Below are positions 15,877 through 23,826 of a stretch of 32,767 nt of DNA, in pieces. Position 1 is the first letter of the stretch. Every line of letters begins with the position of its first letter. The notes below the pieces were generated by a model. That model saw only the letters and a list, made by a program, of their open reading frames with translations. It had not been told where the DNA came from and did not search any database. A program made the position numbers and the translations under genes. This stretch comes from JAEUUM01 sp038326165 (lineage in GTDB: Bacteria; Bacteroidota; Bacteroidia; Chitinophagales; Saprospiraceae), in NCBI GenBank assembly GCA_038326165.1, contig JBBQJT010000039.1, forward strand, positions 1 to 32,767, read 5' to 3'.

Positions 15877-17411
15877 GGTATTTGTATTGTTTTTTGAACC
15901 ATTTTATCGTCATTGAGCCATACCCTTACGATATATTGGCCGGATATCAGGTTGGTTATGTTGAGGCAAAAATTTTGACTATTTTGATCAAATTCTTCTT
16001 CTAAAACGGTATCACCAACGGAATCATAGATTCTACATTTTAGGGATTTAATATCAAATACATCTTTAAAAACCAAGCAAATCTCTCCAGTGGTCTGCTT
16101 AATAAAAAGATCTTTATTGAATAGCGGAAACTCTAAAGTATCACATGGACTCCCTTTCAATGCTCCCAGTTGATAATTAATGAAGACTGGTGGTAAAGAT
16201 GCATCATAGATGTCAAGCAAATAGGCGTTGAGTTCAAGATCAGCAGCGGTGCCAGGCAAGTCTGGAGTATGGATGACATTTAAGGCTGTTGGGCTTGAAA
16301 CAGCAGGTCGGGTGTAAATGGTGCCGTCATGTGCTTTGCGCATGTGTCCAAAGGACATATTGAAGAAACCATTGAGCGCACTGATGGTATCAGGATTGAT
16401 TTGAGTTGTAGTTTCTTCAAGATTGAACTGCATCACATTAATATAATCTGATCCATACAAATATTTGCCATTTGGTGATACTTCCAAACTACCCAAATAG
16501 GCTGCATGATTGAAATATTGAATCTTGTCATTTTTAATTTGTCCGGTACATCGGTCGAAGCTATTGGAAACCAAAGTTTGTTTGTCGTTCTCAGTTACGT
16601 TTTCCGATAATAAAGTGTAGAACTTTGAACCAGTTTCATTGAAAGCATCCGGTATTCTTGAATTGTAGACATAAGGAAGGCTCGATCCATTCAAATAAGT
16701 AATTTGTCCTAAATAATTGAGTAAATATTGCTTGTATTCGATTTTGATGGCATTATAATAAGTTAAAGCCATGTGTAAAATCCAATCCCGTCCATTTCCA
16801 TGCTTGATGGCAAGAACTCCAGCTAAGTTATTGGTATCAATGGCTTGGTCTTTGATCAATACTTTGCCTTGTCCATTATTGTAATAGGGGTCAATAATGG
16901 CATATCTGGAAGTAAAATTGCTCACTCCAGCTGGCTTGTCCTCTTCCTCTACTTTGGGATAAAAAATAAAATACTTGTTATCTGCCAAGGGCAATCCTCC
17001 ATAAGAATAACCGACAGGATAGCCAAATATTTCATATACATCCCTCACCTCACCATTGTTGATGGTGTCTCCATTGACCAGATAATCGCCTTTCATGTTG
17101 TAAATGGACATCATATTGGTGAAAAACAAAGGGTTTCCACTTGAATCAGCTATTACCATATTGGCATTGTTGACTGCAAAATCCTTGTCATTGTAATAGC
17201 TAATGGTAGGAGGTGTAGTTCTAAAATCTATCAAACCAGTCCTAAAATCTTCAAAATTTGGGACGGTAATAGCTTCGTTATCTACGCCCAATAACCAATG
17301 ACTCCCATGCTGCGCCTTAGAGTCTGGTAGAATCAACAGCAATAAAAACACACACCCCATCCACTTTAGCAAGGTACAATTGGTGTGTATGAGGTGTGTG
17401 AGTTTCATCAT
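15873..17411 (-). CDS. T9SS cargo protein, tandem paralogue
   Basis: A 512-residue exported protein. After a long n-region, the signal sequence core CVFLLLLILPDSKAQ ends near residue 34; the second ATG at 17408 is equally possible. The body shows the motifs shared with the downstream gene in the same order: SSGNPLFFTN, HGNGRDWILHM, FDRCTGQIKN, SPNGKYLYGSDYINVMQFNL and INYQLGALKGSPCD. The last 75 residues (CRIYDSVGDTVLEEEF ... GQYIVRVWLNDDKMVQKTI) look like a T9SS sorting domain, although the usual 'PNP' opening is missing. It starts 6 bases after the beta-helix gene ends and overlaps the next gene by 4 bases. The molecular function is unknown. Confidence 0.75.
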   Translation of the reverse strand: MMKLTHLIHTNCTLLKWMGCVFLLLLILPDSKAQHGSHWLLGVDNEAITVPNFEDFRTGLIDFRTTPPTISYYNDKDFAVNNANMVIADSSGNPLFFTNMMSIYNMKGDYLVNGDTINNGEVRDVYEIFGYPVGYSYGGLPLADNKYFIFYPKVEEEDKPAGVSNFTSRYAIIDPYYNNGQGKVLIKDQAIDTNNLAGVLAIKHGNGRDWILHMALTYYNAIKIEYKQYLLNYLGQITYLNGSSLPYVYNSRIPDAFNETGSKFYTLLSENVTENDKQTLVSNSFDRCTGQIKNDKIQYFNHAAYLGSLEVSPNGKYLYGSDYINVMQFNLEETTTQINPDTISALNGFFNMSFGHMRKAHDGTIYTRPAVSSPTALNVIHTPDLPGTAADLELNAYLLDIYDASLPPVFINYQLGALKGSPCDTLEFPLFNKDLFIKQTTGEICLVFKDVFDIKSLKCRIYDSVGDTVLEEEFDQNSQNFCLNITNLISGQYIVRVWLNDDKMVQKTIQIP

Positions 17412-17417
17412 GATGGT

Positions 17418-20174
17418 TTATTTCTTAATTATTACTTGTTTGCTTATCAATTCACCATTTTCGAGCTCAATTCTCAACAGATAGGAGGCCTCTGGCAATT
17501 GAGAAATTGATAGTTGTGTTTGAATGTTATTGATATTTTCCTTACTTGTCATAAATTGACCTAAAAGGCTAAACAATTGCACTTTCTTGATTAAAAAGGT
17601 ATTACTCAAAATTGTAATATCATCAAAAGCTGGGTTAGGCTGAACCGTGAGTGCAATGCTGTTATTTTGCGAAGTGCTGGTTAATGGTGCTGGAGGAGGT
17701 AAGCAAGCATTGTTGTCATCTACCTCCATTTTCATCATCGATCGGGCCATACTTACTGCAATTCCATTGGAAATTCTGCACAAATTGGAAATATTTGTCA
17801 ACAATTGTACTTGGGCATTTGACATAATATTGGTTCCCAAAATAGTCATTTCTAATGGCACTTTGTTAACATTGACCCTATAATCCTCCCAACTATCATT
17901 CACATTAATGCTATTTAATAAACCCATAACAGCTGAGGCTTCAATAGCATTATTGGCTTTGATCTGATTACCAAATGTGCTAATATTGTTATTGATTAAG
18001 TTAATGGTCTGGTTCAATAACTCAATTTTAGCAAACAGAACATGCAAGGTTGCCTGATTTTGGGTATTGTTAATCAACTGATACAATAAATTGATTGAAT
18101 CACTTTTGACACTCAACAACATTTTATAGGCGCTAATTTGATTGGATTCAGCCGTCGTAGGAGCCAACAAGTCAGTTGCTTGTTTTTCAGCAAAGAAAAT
18201 TTTGCCGACCGAAGTGGAAATATTATTGTTGTACCATGTTTGTGCCAGGCTAGCATTTTGCATTAAAAGTGGATTTTCATTTAGTCTAGTAAACAGATTG
18301 ATCGAAGCGTCCCAACGGTCGCTCGGATAAGTGTTGGGATAAGTACCAACAATAATCAACTCGTCGGCTTTGGTCAGCCCACTTGGTGGCAAGTTCTCTC
18401 CATCGCCAGTGCAAAATCCATAAGGCTGATTGGTGCCATTGTTTTTAAACCAACCAAATGGATTAACTGGAATAGGCCATAGCGAATTCCCAACCACTGC
18501 CTCTGCTGGCAATACCCGAAATTCAGACATAATAATATTAGGTCCAAGGCCTGAATGCCTTGCCTCTGTTGTACTGGTCAAACCGGGCCATTGGTTGCGG
18601 CCATCGTTTTGGACTCCAGTTTTTGTTATCTGGGTTGATAAAAATAAACCGTTAGTGGCAACATTCATTTCATTTTGCTTAATCAGGCTATTGTCACAAT
18701 CATTCTTGAATTCTATGCCATTTGTAGAGCTTGTACTGAAGTTACATCTGTAAACGCCAGATTGACAATCGGAAACAAGAATGCCTATTGATTTTAGTCC
18801 ACCTGCGCCGTTCACTGTGTTATTTGTTATTACGGGTTTATTGCATAGACTAACCGAAATATTTTGCAATGCATTGATGCCATCTGTAGTATTAATGGTA
18901 TTGCCGAGAATCTTAGGTTTTGAAATCCTCCTAAGATTCATTTGATGTTTAGTATCGGAACTCACAAAAGGACCAATATTGTTATCAAGGAAGCTATTGT
19001 TGGAAACCGTGAAGTCATTGACCCAATCATTATTAAGGCCATAATATCTCAATCCAATTGAAGGCACATTAACACTAAAGGGATTATTTGAGTCTTGAAA
19101 AACATTATTATCAATAAAGACTTTAGTCGAACTGTTTTTGGCATTTATATTTAAGCCACCAATATTGTAATCAATAATTCTATTGCCTGTAATTGAAATA
19201 TTGCAAGGATAGGCGGGAAAACTTCCACTTTCGTTTATGAATTCTTCAAAGAAAGTTTGGGCTTTGGTGTTTTTGACCACTAAGTTTTCAAGAGCAGAAG
19301 ATAAAATACCAAAGGTAAGATTGTTAAATGCAGTAGGGCATGAGGCACAGCTACCGAACCCTTCAAACCACAGTGAATTTTCTAGATCATTTGATCCAAT
19401 ACTAATACCTATGTTACCATTACTAATACTCCATCCTTTTAAATCTGCTTGAACAGTACTTAAAAGGAAACCTGTATTATGTCCATCAATTGTGCTTGGA
19501 ATTAATGAGTGAAATGTTTGAAGATTTGTCACATTATATAATTCTATTGCACTAACTGGAGATGCTCCTGCAAAGGGGGGCTTTAAGCTTCCAGTTTTTA
19601 AAAAACGGCAATTATTAATTGATTGGTTCAGGCTATAAAAAGATGGCGAAAGTGTATTAAATGTGCCAAAATACACACTTTTGCTGCAATTGATAAAGTC
19701 GTTGTCATCTAATTCTATGGTAGCATTAGCTTTAGCCCTTATGGCAGCTATAGCATCTGCAATATTGCTGCTATTTACAACAATCTTGGTTTTATCTAAC
19801 AGTTCAATTTCTTTCCACATTGCTGAACAACCATAGACATCTGTACCATTTAAGGTCAAAGTCGTCAAAGTAAAGCCTAGGTTATTTACAATTTCGATTT
19901 CTGCATTAGGTGCCATGACAATTTCAGAACCTGGGGCAAAGGTATAATTACTGTTGATGGTAAGGGAGGTCTCAATAACTATAAATTGGGGAGTTGTGGC
20001 TGCGGCAGGCATTGGCAACAAATTTCCCATGGCTATTTGAGATCCTAACAAAACAGCTCCTAATATGCATTTATATTGAACATTAGATTTTAAGCAGTTA
20101 ACAGCAACAGGGCCTGGGGAGCATGAAAATGTCTGAGCAGTAATTGGTTCAGATATACAAGTTGAAAAAATCAT
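17418..20174 (-). CDS. Large secreted right-handed beta-helix protein with T9SS sorting domain
   Basis: About 918 residues from the ATG at 20174 (a TTG at 20183 would add three). Residues about 50-560 carry many Asn-rich parallel beta-helix turns (ISVSLCNKPVITNNTVNG, IKQNEMN, ITGNRIIDYNIGGLNIN), as in NosD/PbH1-type surface proteins. About 610-830 is mostly helical with Asn/Gln/Leu repeats. The final 75 residues form a T9SS type A domain (ALTVQPNPAFDDITILSNTF ... VIIKK). The start is a problem: neither ATG nor TTG gives a positively charged n-region, while the same frame upstream encodes a good signal sequence with no ATG, and an ATG in another frame lies at 20200. A one-base frameshift in the signal peptide is suspected. 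It is the first gene of the T9SS cargo operon. Confidence 0.75.
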   Translation of the reverse strand: MIFSTCISEPITAQTFSCSPGPVAVNCLKSNVQYKCILGAVLLGSQIAMGNLLPMPAAATTPQFIVIETSLTINSNYTFAPGSEIVMAPNAEIEIVNNLGFTLTTLTLNGTDVYGCSAMWKEIELLDKTKIVVNSSNIADAIAAIRAKANATIELDDNDFINCSKSVYFGTFNTLSPSFYSLNQSINNCRFLKTGSLKPPFAGASPVSAIELYNVTNLQTFHSLIPSTIDGHNTGFLLSTVQADLKGWSISNGNIGISIGSNDLENSLWFEGFGSCASCPTAFNNLTFGILSSALENLVVKNTKAQTFFEEFINESGSFPAYPCNISITGNRIIDYNIGGLNINAKNSSTKVFIDNNVFQDSNNPFSVNVPSIGLRYYGLNNDWVNDFTVSNNSFLDNNIGPFVSSDTKHQMNLRRISKPKILGNTINTTDGINALQNISVSLCNKPVITNNTVNGAGGLKSIGILVSDCQSGVYRCNFSTSSTNGIEFKNDCDNSLIKQNEMNVATNGLFLSTQITKTGVQNDGRNQWPGLTSTTEARHSGLGPNIIMSEFRVLPAEAVVGNSLWPIPVNPFGWFKNNGTNQPYGFCTGDGENLPPSGLTKADELIIVGTYPNTYPSDRWDASINLFTRLNENPLLMQNASLAQTWYNNNISTSVGKIFFAEKQATDLLAPTTAESNQISAYKMLLSVKSDSINLLYQLINNTQNQATLHVLFAKIELLNQTINLINNNISTFGNQIKANNAIEASAVMGLLNSINVNDSWEDYRVNVNKVPLEMTILGTNIMSNAQVQLLTNISNLCRISNGIAVSMARSMMKMEVDDNNACLPPPAPLTSTSQNNSIALTVQPNPAFDDITILSNTFLIKKVQLFSLLGQFMTSKENINNIQTQLSISQLPEASYLLRIELENGELISKQVIIKK

Positions 20175-20232
20175 GAGAAACAAACACAGTAACTTAGCAT
20201 GATTAACTCGAATTACAGTAAGTGACTTTCGA

Positions 20233-20284
20233 TGTTCGGTGTTCGGTGTTCGGTGTTCGGTGTTCGGTGTTCGGTGTTCGGTGT
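20233..20284. repeat. Heptamer tandem repeat (TGTTCGG)7 plus partial unit
   Basis: Seven perfect copies of TGTTCGG followed by TGT, 52 bases in all, lie about 50 bases upstream of the beta-helix gene. On the minus strand the array is in frame with that gene and would encode a repeating T-E-H-R-T-P-N pattern. Because the unit is not a multiple of three, gain or loss of copies would change the frame. Identical heptamer arrays occur between genes in other Bacteroidota, as far as I recall. Confidence 0.92.
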
Positions 20285-20819
20285 AAGTTTTGGGACCTAC
20301 AAGTTAGTGATAAAACGGCATTTTCTCTCATGATATAGAGGGTTTTTGGTGAAAAAATCGACATCATTTTTGTTGATAAATCCTGCCTTCCTTAATCTTT
20401 ATCTTTGTTCTATCTACAAATATACATTAAGGATCTTTCAAAGTCAATGAATGCTGCATGGGGGATGTAAAACTTTTAATGGGTAGAATAGATTATCGTT
20501 CGCGGCGTTCTGAAAATTTGATTGTTTGGAATCAAACAAACTGAGGCCCACTTCTTTCCCAATCTTCTTAACCAATTTTGATATTGGCAATTCAGCAGAC
20601 AACTGTAATGCTAGAACTATCCTCTTTCTAATTGCCAAAGCAAATTCAAATCCTCTTTTTGGGGTTCTAAGCTGTGAATCTAAAGTTATGCTATAAAGTT
20701 ATTTTCTAAAACTACTTTTGTTTTCGTTTAATTACCAACATGAATTAAAGTTTTTGTGAAGTAAGCGGACAAAAACGAAGAACATATTTCAATATAAAAA
20801 TTAAAAATACTGTATGTGA

Positions 20820-20841
20820 TTTCTGGCACTTGACCCAGAAA
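20820..20841 (-). terminator. Possible terminator hairpin downstream of rbfA
   Basis: TTTCTGG and CCAGAAA form a 7-bp stem with an 8-base loop shortly after the rbfA stop. The T-rich stretch on the minus strand begins about 11 bases after the stem, so termination there is only weakly supported. Confidence 0.3.
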
Positions 20842-20853
20842 GTTGGCGTTTTT

Positions 20854-21237
20854 TTATTCCTCCTCCTCTCTGCCATCGCCCATTTGATTGTCAATGTGGA
20901 GTTGGTTGAACATGGCGTCTATTCTATACATTTCATCGACGGTATCATCCATATAAAAGTGGATATTGGGTATTCTGCGCACAAACTTCTTCATACGAAA
21001 TGCAAATGAAGTTTTGATTCTGCTCATCGCTTCTTCAATTTCAAGCATTACTTCTTGTTTGTTTTCATTGTTATAAATACTCAAATAGATTTTGGCTAAA
21101 CCCATGTCAGGTGACATCATGACTTGTGTTACAGTTACAAGTGTGTCACCATATATGTATCTTCCTTCTTCTTGAAAAATACCACTTATGGCCCTTCTTA
21201 CCAATTCTCCTATCTGTTTTTGCCTTTTGGATTCCAT
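20854..21237 (-). CDS. rbfA: Ribosome-binding factor A
   Basis: A 127-residue KH-like RNA-binding protein that assists late maturation of the 30S subunit and 16S rRNA 5'-end processing. The start MESKRQKQIGELVRRAISGI and the segments VTVTQVMMSPDMGLAKIYLS and FAFRMKKFVRRIPNIHFYMD are the conserved RbfA core, including the 'R..P...F..D' phrase; the tail is short and acidic (GREEEE). Length is normal. It is divergent from recG with about 60 bases between start codons. Its 3' end is duplicated at 14241-14275, so the end of this gene may have served as an integration site. Confidence 0.94.
   Translation of the reverse strand: MESKRQKQIGELVRRAISGIFQEEGRYIYGDTLVTVTQVMMSPDMGLAKIYLSIYNNENKQEVMLEIEEAMSRIKTSFAFRMKKFVRRIPNIHFYMDDTVDEMYRIDAMFNQLHIDNQMGDGREEEE
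20863..20897. repeat. Direct repeat within the rbfA 3' end (partner of 14241-14275)
   Basis: A 35-base segment in the last codons of rbfA that matches 14241-14275 with three mismatches and no gap. Together the two copies bracket about 6.6 kb carrying the T9SS cargo operon. Confidence 0.8.
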
Positions 21238-21258
21238 ATTGTCAAATATTTATAGCTA

Positions 21259-21266
21259 CAAATATA
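21259..21266 (-). promoter_or_regulatory. -7 element (TATATTTG) for rbfA
   Basis: On the minus strand TATATTTG fits TAnnTTTG and leaves a leader of about 20 bases to the rbfA ATG. No -33 TTTG is obvious. Confidence 0.4.
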
Positions 21267-21284
21267 ACACGAGCTTTCCACATG

Positions 21285-21292
21285 TATCTTTG
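21285..21292 (+). promoter_or_regulatory. -7 element (TATCTTTG) abutting recG
   Basis: TATCTTTG fits TAnnTTTG and ends 6 bases before the recG ATG at 21299, so the transcript would have little or no leader. It decides against longer N-terminal versions of recG, whose starts would lie upstream of the promoter. Confidence 0.45.
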
Positions 21293-21298
21293 CAATTG

Positions 21299-23401
21299 AT
21301 GAGCGTACTTGATTTAGCTATCGAATATTTTAAAGGGGTGGGTCCGGTTAAGGCCGCAATCCTAAACAAAGAATTGAATATCACTTGTGGAAAGGATCTT
21401 CTACAGTTGTTTCCGTATCGTTATGTTGACAAAACAAAGGTGCTTCCCATTGGTTCATTAACCGGCGAGGAGGATTATGTTCAGCTCAAAGGAAAGTTTT
21501 CACATCCTACTATTCAAGGTCAGGGTCGTGGCAAAAGATTTACGGTATTGTGTTCTGATGGAACAGGCTCAATTGAGTTGATATGGTTTCAAGGCATAAA
21601 ATGGGTCCAGGATGCGATAAATTACCAAGAGGAATATGTTGTTTTTGGTAAAATAAGTGAATTCAATCGTAAATTCAATATTGCACATCCTGAGATGGAG
21701 TTGGTTACTGCACCGACTTCTTCTTCTGGTTTTTTGGCGCCTATGTATTCTGTTCCTGATAAAGTACGAAACAAAGGTTTGGACACCAAGTTTTTTAGAC
21801 GACTGCTCAGACAATTGATGGATCGTTTGGTTCCTGGAGAAGTTCCTGAAATTCTTCCTACTCATTTGTTGGAGCAATTTCGTCTTTCCGATAGATATAC
21901 TTCCTTCAAAGCAATACATTTTCCTGTTGATTCTGACCAATTGACCTTGGCTCGTAATAGATTAAAATTTGAAGAGCTGTTTTTTCTGCAATTGAAAATT
22001 TTAAAGTACAAAGCAAGAAGGCAGCAGCAAATTCAGGGTTTGGTTTTTAGTGTTGTTGGAGATTCATTCAACAAATTCTATGGCGAGCATTTGGCTTTTT
22101 CATTGACAGAAGCTCAGAAGAGAGTAATTCGTGAAATTCGCAAAGACATGGGCAGTGGCAATCAAATGAATAGGTTGCTCCAAGGTGATGTAGGTAGTGG
22201 GAAAACAATTGTCGCTTTATTTGCCATGCTCATAGCAATAGGTAATGACTATCAAGCTTGTTTGGTGGCACCTACCGAAATACTTGCACAACAACATTTC
22301 ACGTCAATCGAAGCACTCGTGAAAGCAATAGGACTTCAAGTTGCCTTTTTATCTGGTTCTGTTAAAGGAAAGGCCCGAAAACAATTGCTGCAGGCACTCG
22401 AATCCGGAAGTATCGATATACTAATAGGTACCCATGCGCTTTTTGAGCCAACAGTGGTTTTTAATAAATTGGGCTTGGCAATTATTGATGAGCAGCACCG
22501 ATTTGGTGTCAAACAACGCGCTACTCTTTGGGATAAAACGGATGTGGCTCCCCCTCACATATTGGTGATGACTGCAACTCCAATACCTCGTACGCTCGCA
22601 ATGACAGTATATGGCGATCTAGATATTTCAATTATAGATGAACTTCCTCCTGGACGTAAACCCATTCGAACTGTTCACATGTTTGAAAACCAAAGACTGC
22701 GTTTATTTGGCCGAATGAAGGAGGAAGTTGCCAAAGGAAGACAGATTTATGTCGTTTATCCCCTGATTGAAGAGTCCGAAAAATTGGATCTGATTGATCT
22801 TCAAAGAGGTTATGAAGCTATCTTGCGGGAGTTTCCAATGCCAGAATACCAAATTTCGATGGTCCACGGCAGAATGAAGTCAGTTGATAAAGAATATGAA
22901 ATGCAGCGATTCGTTAAGGGTACAGCACAAATTATGGTTGCTACTACCGTTATTGAAGTGGGAGTAAATGTGCCCAATGCTACTATGATGATAATAGAAC
23001 ATGCTGAGCGATTTGGATTGAGTCAATTGCACCAATTAAGGGGACGGGTAGGCAGAGGTGGAGATCAAAGTTTTTGTATCTTAATGACCAGCTTTAAGTT
23101 AACTGCTGATAGTAAGCTCAGAATTAAAACTATGTGTGAAAGTGAAAGTGGTTTTGTAATTGCAGAGGCTGATCTAAAATTGCGGGGTCCGGGTGATTTG
23201 GAAGGCACCCAGCAAAGTGGATTATTGGGCTTAAAGTTGGCAGATTTAACCAAGGATGGTGCTATATTAGCTGCTGCGCGAGAATCAGCGCAAAGAATTA
23301 TCGACGAAGATCCAGAATTGAGTATGTTAAAGTACGCTTCGATGAAACGGTATCTGATGCAATTGAATCATGATATAAGAGATTGGGGTGAAATCAGTTA
23401 A
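21299..23401 (+). CDS. recG: ATP-dependent DNA helicase RecG
   Basis: 700 residues from the ATG at 21299; the frame is open further upstream into rbfA, but the added residues are unlike RecG. The enzyme remodels stalled replication forks and Holliday junctions. A wedge/OB-fold region (about 1-240; FKGVGPVKAAILNKEL, FPYRYVD, LKGKFSHP) is followed by the helicase core: Walker A GDVGSGKT (296-303), VAPTEILAQQH, DEQH box IIDEQHRFG (D397-H400), VMTATPIPRTLAMTVYGDL, the VYPLIEESEKLD segment, and motif VI QLRGRVGRGG. The C-terminal LKLRGPGDLEGTQQSGL is typical. Length matches the family (about 690-700). A -7 element lies 6 bases before the start. Confidence 0.96.
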   Translation: MSVLDLAIEYFKGVGPVKAAILNKELNITCGKDLLQLFPYRYVDKTKVLPIGSLTGEEDYVQLKGKFSHPTIQGQGRGKRFTVLCSDGTGSIELIWFQGIKWVQDAINYQEEYVVFGKISEFNRKFNIAHPEMELVTAPTSSSGFLAPMYSVPDKVRNKGLDTKFFRRLLRQLMDRLVPGEVPEILPTHLLEQFRLSDRYTSFKAIHFPVDSDQLTLARNRLKFEELFFLQLKILKYKARRQQQIQGLVFSVVGDSFNKFYGEHLAFSLTEAQKRVIREIRKDMGSGNQMNRLLQGDVGSGKTIVALFAMLIAIGNDYQACLVAPTEILAQQHFTSIEALVKAIGLQVAFLSGSVKGKARKQLLQALESGSIDILIGTHALFEPTVVFNKLGLAIIDEQHRFGVKQRATLWDKTDVAPPHILVMTATPIPRTLAMTVYGDLDISIIDELPPGRKPIRTVHMFENQRLRLFGRMKEEVAKGRQIYVVYPLIEESEKLDLIDLQRGYEAILREFPMPEYQISMVHGRMKSVDKEYEMQRFVKGTAQIMVATTVIEVGVNVPNATMMIIEHAERFGLSQLHQLRGRVGRGGDQSFCILMTSFKLTADSKLRIKTMCESESGFVIAEADLKLRGPGDLEGTQQSGLLGLKLADLTKDGAILAAARESAQRIIDEDPELSMLKYASMKRYLMQLNHDIRDWGEIS

Positions 23402-23410
23402 AATATAAAC

Positions 23411-23779
23411 ATGAAATTTTTTTATTCATTATTACTTTTTGCGCTACTTACATTTTTAGCTTGTAATCGGAACCCAAAAGTGGACTATCAACAATTGGTG
23501 GGTGAATTGTGCACCTGTAGTTTGAAAATATATGAACAGAATCAAATTTTTGAAAAAGCGCTCCAAGATAAAAAGCAGGAGCGAGCAATATCCCTAATGG
23601 ACACACTTGCAATAACTGAAAACAAATACAGGGCCTGTATTCAATCTTTGCAGGAAAAGTATAAATTCTTCAATGATAAAAATTACCTCAAAGATGTAGA
23701 GAAAGTGGCAAAAATTCAATGTCTAGATAAAATGCCAATCATCATGAAAGAATTGAGCGATGAAAGATGGTCAAAGTAA
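23411..23779 (+). CDS. Small putative lipoprotein, unknown function
   Basis: A 122-residue protein with a lysine/hydrophobic N-terminus ending in the lipobox FLAC (Cys18), then N-R-N, which suggests lipid anchoring. The mature part is mostly helical and contains four further Cys residues (CTCSLKIYE, RACIQSL, IQCLDKM), spaced as if to form disulfides in the periplasm; the 'LCTCS' start resembles small Bacteroidota lipoproteins of unknown role. It begins 9 bases after recG and is probably co-transcribed. No function can be assigned. Confidence 0.75.
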   Translation: MKFFYSLLLFALLTFLACNRNPKVDYQQLVGELCTCSLKIYEQNQIFEKALQDKKQERAISLMDTLAITENKYRACIQSLQEKYKFFNDKNYLKDVEKVAKIQCLDKMPIIMKELSDERWSK

Positions 23780-23826
23780 TCATCTAGTTGTACTAAATTA
23801 GGATAACTTATCGATAAAATTATATA

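Larger units (their letters stand above)
20184..20853. other. Long intergenic region with heptamer repeat and a start-less open frame
   Basis: This region of 670 bases lies between the cargo operon and rbfA. It holds the 7-bp tandem repeat and a hairpin after rbfA (both listed). A minus-strand frame at about 20441-20692 is open for some 84 codons (it includes KLVKKIGKEVGLSLFDSKQ) but offers only a TTG start and has no recognised relative; it may be a relic. No RNA gene is evident. Confidence 0.55.

Noticed and set aside
20233..20284. CRISPR array
   Set aside because: The copies are contiguous 7-base units without spacers, and no cas genes are near.
20441..20692. Small minus-strand gene of 64-84 codons
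   Set aside because: It has no ATG, only a TTG, no recognised relative and lies in a repeat-bearing intergenic region. It is mentioned only as a possible relic.
21188..21298. Longer recG N-terminus
   Set aside because: The 37 extra residues are unlike RecG, overlap rbfA antisense and start upstream of the probable promoter.
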